Assembly (NCBI GenBank): GCA_003313425.1
Contig: NHZP01000051.1
Location: 124,001 to 188,000, forward strand
DNA length: 64,000 bases
Direction of reading: 5' to 3'
DNA from: Pseudopyrenochaeta lycopersici
Lineage: Eukaryota > Ascomycota > Dothideomycetes > Pleosporales > Pseudopyrenochaetaceae
Shown: one piece after another, positions 60,986 to 64,000 of the stretch
Position numbering within the stretch: position 1 is the first letter of the stretch
Layout of the letters: the number at the start of each line of letters is the position of its first letter
Notes under the pieces: generated by a model
The model's database searches: none
What the model was told of the DNA's origin: nothing
What the model saw: only the letters and a program-made list of their open reading frames with translations
Position numbers and translations under genes: made by a program

Positions 60986-62560
60986 ATGTCCACTATCCCT
61001 CATCTATTCGGTGGCGCGCCGCGGTTAAATAGTGATGATATTATTCTTGCACCACCCTCAATTAACTCCCGTTCTGCACCCTCGCGACGGCCGGATGAAT
61101 TTAAGCTGAAGGGCAAGGTCTATGTGCGATGTTCCTCACCGGCAAAGAGCCTTAAGGCGACGAAGAAACGGCAATCTGTTATCTGGACATACGGCGAGGA
61201 TATTCAGCTTCGATCAGATTCCGCTAAACGGTTCTGGTACTGCCATCTCTGTGAGAAAGATCGGGGTCAGCAGGAGCTACCAATTGTTGGTAAAGGCAAC
61301 TCAACTGCGCTTGATCAACTCAGGCAAAACCACCAGATCAATCAGATGGATGAACGGATCAGTAATAAACCTGGACAGACGACAATCACCTCACTAGGTT
61401 CCTCAGTAGCCCACCTAGTATTTCGACGAGATCTTAATATATTCAGGAAGCCCCTAATTCGATGAATTGTCTACTGCCATATCGCCTTCTTCCAAATTTC
61501 AGATCTCCTTCCAAAGGCAGCAAATACGATCAGGAAATGGGTGAAAGACGTGTTCTTAACAAGAAAGGAGGTTCTAAAGAAGGACCTAAACGAGGCTCGA
61601 AGCCGTATATCCGTGTCGTTTGGCATTTGGACAGCACCGAGTTGTATTTGTATTGTTGGCTCAGTTGCTCGCTTTATTAATAGGACAGGGAAACGCTGTT
61701 CTGCTGTCCTGGGACTTCGTCAGCTTCTTGGATCACATACTGGCGAGAACCTTGCATCCACTCAGCTTGACCTGTTTAATGAGTACGATATTCAAAGGCG
61801 AATTGGGTTAATCATGGCTGATAATGCGTCAAACAACGATACCTGCGTTGGCATCCTGTTTCAAGAACTATTTCCAAGCATGACAGCAAAACAGCGGAAG
61901 AAACGTCATCTACGGTGTGCTGGCCACATAATTAACATATGCGCACACACGTTTTTAATGGGAAAGGATGTTGAGAAGATTACTAAGGAGATGAACCATG
62001 CGCTGCGCGAAGGCGATCTAAAGGTTGGAGAGATCTGGAGAAGGCGAGGGGCGCTTGGAAGACTTTATAACGTGATTAGATATGTCCGTAAGTCACCTTA
62101 GCGTCGTGAGTTCTTTAGAAGCCTTGCTACTAGTAGTAAACTAGCTGAATTTGATGGATTAGAGGTGAGTTGTACTTCAATTGCAGTGGTGAGTTATATT
62201 AACTGGCCTGACCGCCTACCTTACTTAATTAGTAGGCGGTAGTGGATGGCACATTAAACCTCAAACGCTCTTAACGTCCGGGAGCGGATTCAGATGATCT
62301 GCGCTCAGTATGTGGCCCCTAGAGGCGCCAAACCACTCAGTAAGGACGATATCCTCGAGCCACATCGCTGGAAGCAACCTGAACACCTACACGATCAGCT
62401 AGAGTCGTTTGATGAAGCTACTATTATGGTAGAAGGTAATCAACCGAATCTAGCTGATCACTTCCTAACACTAGATTGGCTACTCCTCCAGCTAGTGAGC
62501 TCGTCAAGAACGGGGTCTGAAAATCTGTCTAATCACCGGCACAACCACCAAGGACGTTTT
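60986..62560 (+). pseudogene. Degenerate hAT transposase
   Basis: The frame from the ATG at 60986 has a BED zinc-finger-like region (SVIWTYGEDIQL, YCHLCEKDRG), a hAT core (SFGIWTAPSCICIVGSVARF, VLGLRQLLGSHTGENLAST) and GLIMADNASNNDTC, then LRCAGHIINICA. It meets TGA at 61463-61465 and TAG at 62099-62101, both where family members normally have Trp and Gln, so each is a single G-to-A or C-to-T change. Coding-like pieces continue to about 62560 (ICAQYVAPRGAKPL, HRWKQPEHLHDQLESFDEAT, LDWLLLQL). The C-terminal dimerisation domain was not found. No terminal repeats were located. Confidence 0.75.
62211..62240. other. Short hairpin within the hAT remnant
   Basis: ACCGCCTAC (62211-62219) and GTAGGCGGT (62232-62240) form a perfect 9-bp stem with a 12-base loop, within a TA-rich spacer between two coding-like pieces of the hAT remnant. 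It may be part of an intron or of a tiny inserted element. Confidence 0.6.
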
Positions 62561-62637
62561 GCGCTAACTTAACCAGACGACAAGAACCTCGGCCCTGCCT
62601 AAAGAAGCTTCTGGTATCCAGGAAAAGTGATCTTGCC

Positions 62638-63670
62638 TTACCTATTGCCTGTAGAAGATGCCAACGATGATATAGTTTCCAAACTGAACGCCCCCTCCAA
62701 GATGCTACCTCCCACTTCGGTTGGCTGGGATGCACGCGTCAGGACGCCTATTGCGGTGTTACCCAGGCGCTTAATAACTGGTAAAGCGATACCAAAGGAG
62801 CATAGTAGCTGCAATATGGTATAAGCCTGGCGATGGTCAGACTGCGCCACGAACGAAGGCAGAGACTTACGAAGAAGATATACTGGTGAGGGTAGATACC
62901 CATAGTCCGGTTGGAATATGCTATGCTATATAGGACCATGGCCCCAACTAGCTGACATGATGTTGCAGCTGCATTTGGTATAGCAAGCCAAAGCAGGAAC
63001 TGCTTCAATGGCAGGTTCTCCTGCCTTGCTGCCGAGCCCTCATGGAGCCTCGATTGTCTCGCTCCTGACCTGTTATGAATTCCCAACTGCATGCATGATG
63101 CTGCTGAGGCTAGGAATGACCCCATTGCGAGGCGAGAGAGTAATGCTGACTCATTGAAAAGACGTGGCTTTTCGTTTCTGTTCTTTGTCAACGGTATGAA
63201 AGCAACGCAGAGTCTGTATGTCGTACGGCATCGACGGAGCGATATCTGGTGTTGTAACGGCAGTAAATAGGTACGTAGCCCAGATTGCCCAGGGAGGGAA
63301 CTGCAAAATGCGCAATACTCGAGCGAGCTGATCACAAAACCAGTCAGCTGGCATGGACATCTTGTTTGGGAGGTCTTACGTTGGTGCCAACGAGAAGTTG
63401 CAGGTTGCAAAGCGCAACGACGCCCAGCCAGTATATTTGGCTTTTGGAGTGATGCGCCTGTACGGCTGCGATAACACCAGATGCCGATAGTCCTACTTGA
63501 AGAAAGCCGAATACAGCCGCTACTCTTCTTTCCCAGACATAGCTGTATACCAAAACTTCATTCGCCCTTGTCCTTTCGCGCAGCTGGACGTCGAAGTACA
63601 TCAGCGTGATGCTGAGTACGATCGAACCCGAGAAGCAGACGAGGAAGCAGATGAGAGGGATGAGAGCCAT
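62638..63670 (-). CDS. Multi-span membrane protein, family not identified
   Basis: Four exons on the minus strand: 63670-63380, 63300-63227, 63177-62871, 62826-62638. Introns of 79, 49 and 44 bp, all GT-AG and in phase, giving 286 residues. About seven hydrophobic segments are visible: MALIPLICFLVCFSGSIVLS, VAAVFGFLQVGLSASGVIAA, IYWLGVVALCNLQLLV, WAIWATYLFTAV, SRLAMGSFLASAASC, FLLWLAIPNAAATSC continuing to LVGAMVLYSIA, and QYIFFAYTILQLLCSFGIAL. The count suits a seven-span receptor or a small transporter-like protein, but I see no signature. The ATG at 63670 is the first in frame before span 1; an upstream exon toward 63787 is possible. The splices were chosen because each joins frames that are otherwise incompatible. 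Confidence 0.62.
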
Positions 63671-64000
63671 TTCAAGGGCAAAGGGGACAGCGGTGCTGCA
63701 CCAGCGTGGAAAGGCATCCCAGTTATATACGCCCCCAAGATGCCGCTGCTTATCATGCCTGAGCGCTGTACAGGGGTGCAGTGTCACACCTCAGCAAGAG
63801 TGCCGCATGTATGAGGTTCATCGAGGCCTTGGTGCATGAATGATGTTGATCGTTTTACCACTTCCGCATGCTGTTGCGCCTAGTCTACAGAGTGTGAGCG
63901 AATAGCTACCTGTGCAGCGATTCACTGCAGTGCCACATGATGGTTACATAGGCAGGGTGAGCCTTGTCTCCATATAAGGTGTTGCCTCATGTGTGTAAGC
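63671..64000. other. Right-edge stretch, nothing recognised
   Basis: Presumed promoter side of the membrane protein gene. Shadow frames only. Confidence 0.35.

Noticed and set aside
62211..62240. The 9-bp hairpin as an intrinsic terminator
   Set aside because: Intrinsic hairpin terminators are bacterial; this is a fungal sequence and the site lies within a hAT remnant.
1..64000. A Starship-type giant element
   Set aside because: No DUF3435 tyrosine recombinase, no boundary repeats, and the patatin and ferric reductase genes alone are not enough evidence.
1..64000. Telomeric repeats or subtelomeric helicase
   Set aside because: No TTAGGG/CCCTAA runs and no RecQ-like helicase frame were seen.

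Overview
The window looks like a chromosome segment of a filamentous ascomycete (Pezizomycotina; Dothideomycetes is a guess from gene style, not shown). The evidence is short GT-AG introns of about 45-80 bp in most genes, a CYP52-type P450, a GT69 mannosyltransferase, a Zn2Cys6 regulator, a ferric reductase, and fungal transposon types (Tad1-like LINE, Tf1/sushi-type Gypsy, MULE, hAT, pogo-like MITEs). I saw no rRNA, tRNA, CRISPR array or telomeric repeat.

Layout. 0.7-11.6 kb is a nested transposon. A Tad1-like LINE with two ORFs is split inside its endonuclease by a complete Gypsy element with visually identical 173-bp LTRs and a perfect 5-bp target duplication (CCAGT). 11.6-13.2 kb holds a diverged MITE and a 17-bp minisatellite. 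13.2-18.7 kb is a compact genic block: GT69 mannosyltransferase (-), CYP52-like P450 (-), secreted cupin (+). 18.7-22.5 kb has a decayed F-box-like gene cut by a solo Gypsy LTR. 22.5-45 kb is genic and full of lineage-specific genes: an acidic repeat protein, an HxxxD acyltransferase, coiled-coil proteins, a J-domain protein whose HPD motif reads HTD, a probable GPI protein, a MADS-like small protein, a ferric reductase, a Cys/His-rich protein, a 999-residue RING-patatin protein and a four-span membrane protein. 45.1-47.1 kb is a Zn2Cys6 transcription factor. 47.8-55 kb mixes hypothetical genes, a zinc-finger-like gene ending at a solo LTR, and a MULE transposase. 55.8-57.6 kb is a second P450. 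58-62.6 kb returns to repeats: a MITE, the same minisatellite inverted, a solo LTR and a broken hAT transposase. A seven-span-like membrane protein gene closes the window.

How the genes fit together. I see no coherent biosynthetic cluster. The two P450s and the acyltransferase are 7-30 kb apart with unrelated genes between. The region reads as a repeat-rich accessory or subterminal segment in which recent insertions (Gypsy into LINE, solo LTRs with intact 5-bp duplications) interrupt older genes. The most notable items are the Gypsy element's apparent self-priming signal and in-frame amber gag-pol junction, the RING-patatin protein, the HTD J-protein, and a small paralogous gene family that shares a promoter module. 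Splice sites were placed by reading and frame checking; none was tested with transcripts.
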